Made by a program: the position numbers and the translations under genes. From an uncultured Pelolinea sp. (GTDB lineage: Bacteria > Chloroflexota > Anaerolineae > Anaerolineales > Anaerolineaceae), in contig CALGUJ010000319.1 of NCBI GenBank assembly GCA_937902055.1, positions 1 through 5,217 on the forward strand: DNA of 5,217 nucleotides, given 5' to 3'. This document shows positions 4,992-5,217 of this stretch, in pieces (position 1 is the first letter of the stretch; each line of letters opens with the position of its first letter). The notes beneath the pieces were generated by a model. It was not told the origin of the DNA, made no database searches, and saw nothing but the letters and a program-made list of their open reading frames with translations.

Positions 4992-5217
4992 TCACTTGGC
5001 TTGCGGCTCGATCTTTTTTAACCGAGCGCCACAAGATTCTCTCGTCACAATTTCCGTACCCATGATGATCCGCCTGGGGGGCATCGTTCCCTTGGTGATC
5101 AAATCATCCAGGAATTCAACCGCCTTGATCCCGAATTCATACACCGGTTGCCGTACGGTCGTGAGGGGCGGGTTGACTGGATTGGTGACCGGTAAATCAT
5201 CGAAGCCCACCAGAGCA
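4992..5217 (-). CDS. LacI-family transcriptional regulator, C-terminal fragment
   Basis: Only the last 74 residues are in the window; the gene continues past the right edge, so the DNA-binding helix-turn-helix is not seen. The fragment has the standard end of the LacI/GalR periplasmic-binding-like effector domain: ALVGFDDLPVT at 1-11, PPLTTVRQPVYEFG at 16-29, then KAVEFLDDLI and EIVTRESC near the end. The family usually binds a sugar or sugar derivative and represses sugar-uptake genes until that effector appears. The gene lies 117 bp upstream of the binding-protein gene in the same direction, with a palindromic operator-like site between them, so it probably controls this transporter. The stop is TGA at 4994-4992, followed at once by a run of eight T residues without a convincing hairpin. 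Family is secure; the effector is unknown. Confidence 0.93.
   Translation of the reverse strand, partial: ALVGFDDLPVTNPVNPPLTTVRQPVYEFGIKAVEFLDDLITKGTMPPRRIIMGTEIVTRESCGARLKKIEPQAK

Noticed and set aside
1..5217. CRISPR arrays, tRNA or rRNA genes, insertion sequences, phage or toxin-antitoxin genes
   Set aside because: I saw no spaced direct repeats, tRNA-like cloverleaf, transposase motif or terminal inverted repeats; nearly the whole window is accounted for by the six transporter and regulator genes.

Overview
The window holds one transcription unit, read entirely from the minus strand (right to left). It encodes a dipeptide/oligopeptide-class (PepT, Opp/Dpp-type) ABC importer preceded by a LacI-family regulator. 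Both edge genes are cut: the regulator lacks its N-terminal part and the last ATPase lacks everything after residue 71. The organism is most likely a member of the Chloroflexota, probably Anaerolineae. This rests on the Ala/Pro/Glu-rich linker directly after the lipoprotein cysteine of the binding protein, on strong Shine-Dalgarno sequences and on the general protein style. It is a judgement by eye with no marker gene in view.

Layout in transcription order: C-terminal 74 residues of a LacI-type repressor (5217-4992); a 117-bp regulatory gap with a putative promoter and a 14-bp operator-like palindrome; a lipoprotein substrate-binding protein (4874-3099); a 77-bp gap containing a strong hairpin followed by six T residues, an intrinsic terminator or attenuator; permease B (3021-2029); permease C (2029-1172, 1-nt overlap); ATPase D (1169-207, 2-nt gap); ATPase F, N-terminal part only (214-1, 8-nt overlap). 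The four membrane and ATPase genes are tightly coupled, while the binding-protein gene is separated from them by the hairpin. That arrangement fits making more binding protein than membrane complex.

The most informative signal is the palindrome at 4960-4973. On the coding strand it reads TGGGAGCGATCCCA, which differs at one base from the TGGGAGCGCTCCCA box known for the CebR/CelR cellobiose-responsive LacI-type repressors of Actinobacteria. It lies between a plausible -35 and -10 upstream of the binding-protein gene and directly after a LacI-type gene. With the Trp-rich binding protein, this suggests that the system imports cello- or other beta-gluco-oligosaccharides rather than peptides, as PepT-class sugar transporters of Thermotoga and Pyrococcus do. 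The substrate is inferred, not shown. The genes themselves belong to well-known families, and I see no undescribed gene system here; the regulatory layout is the part most worth checking.
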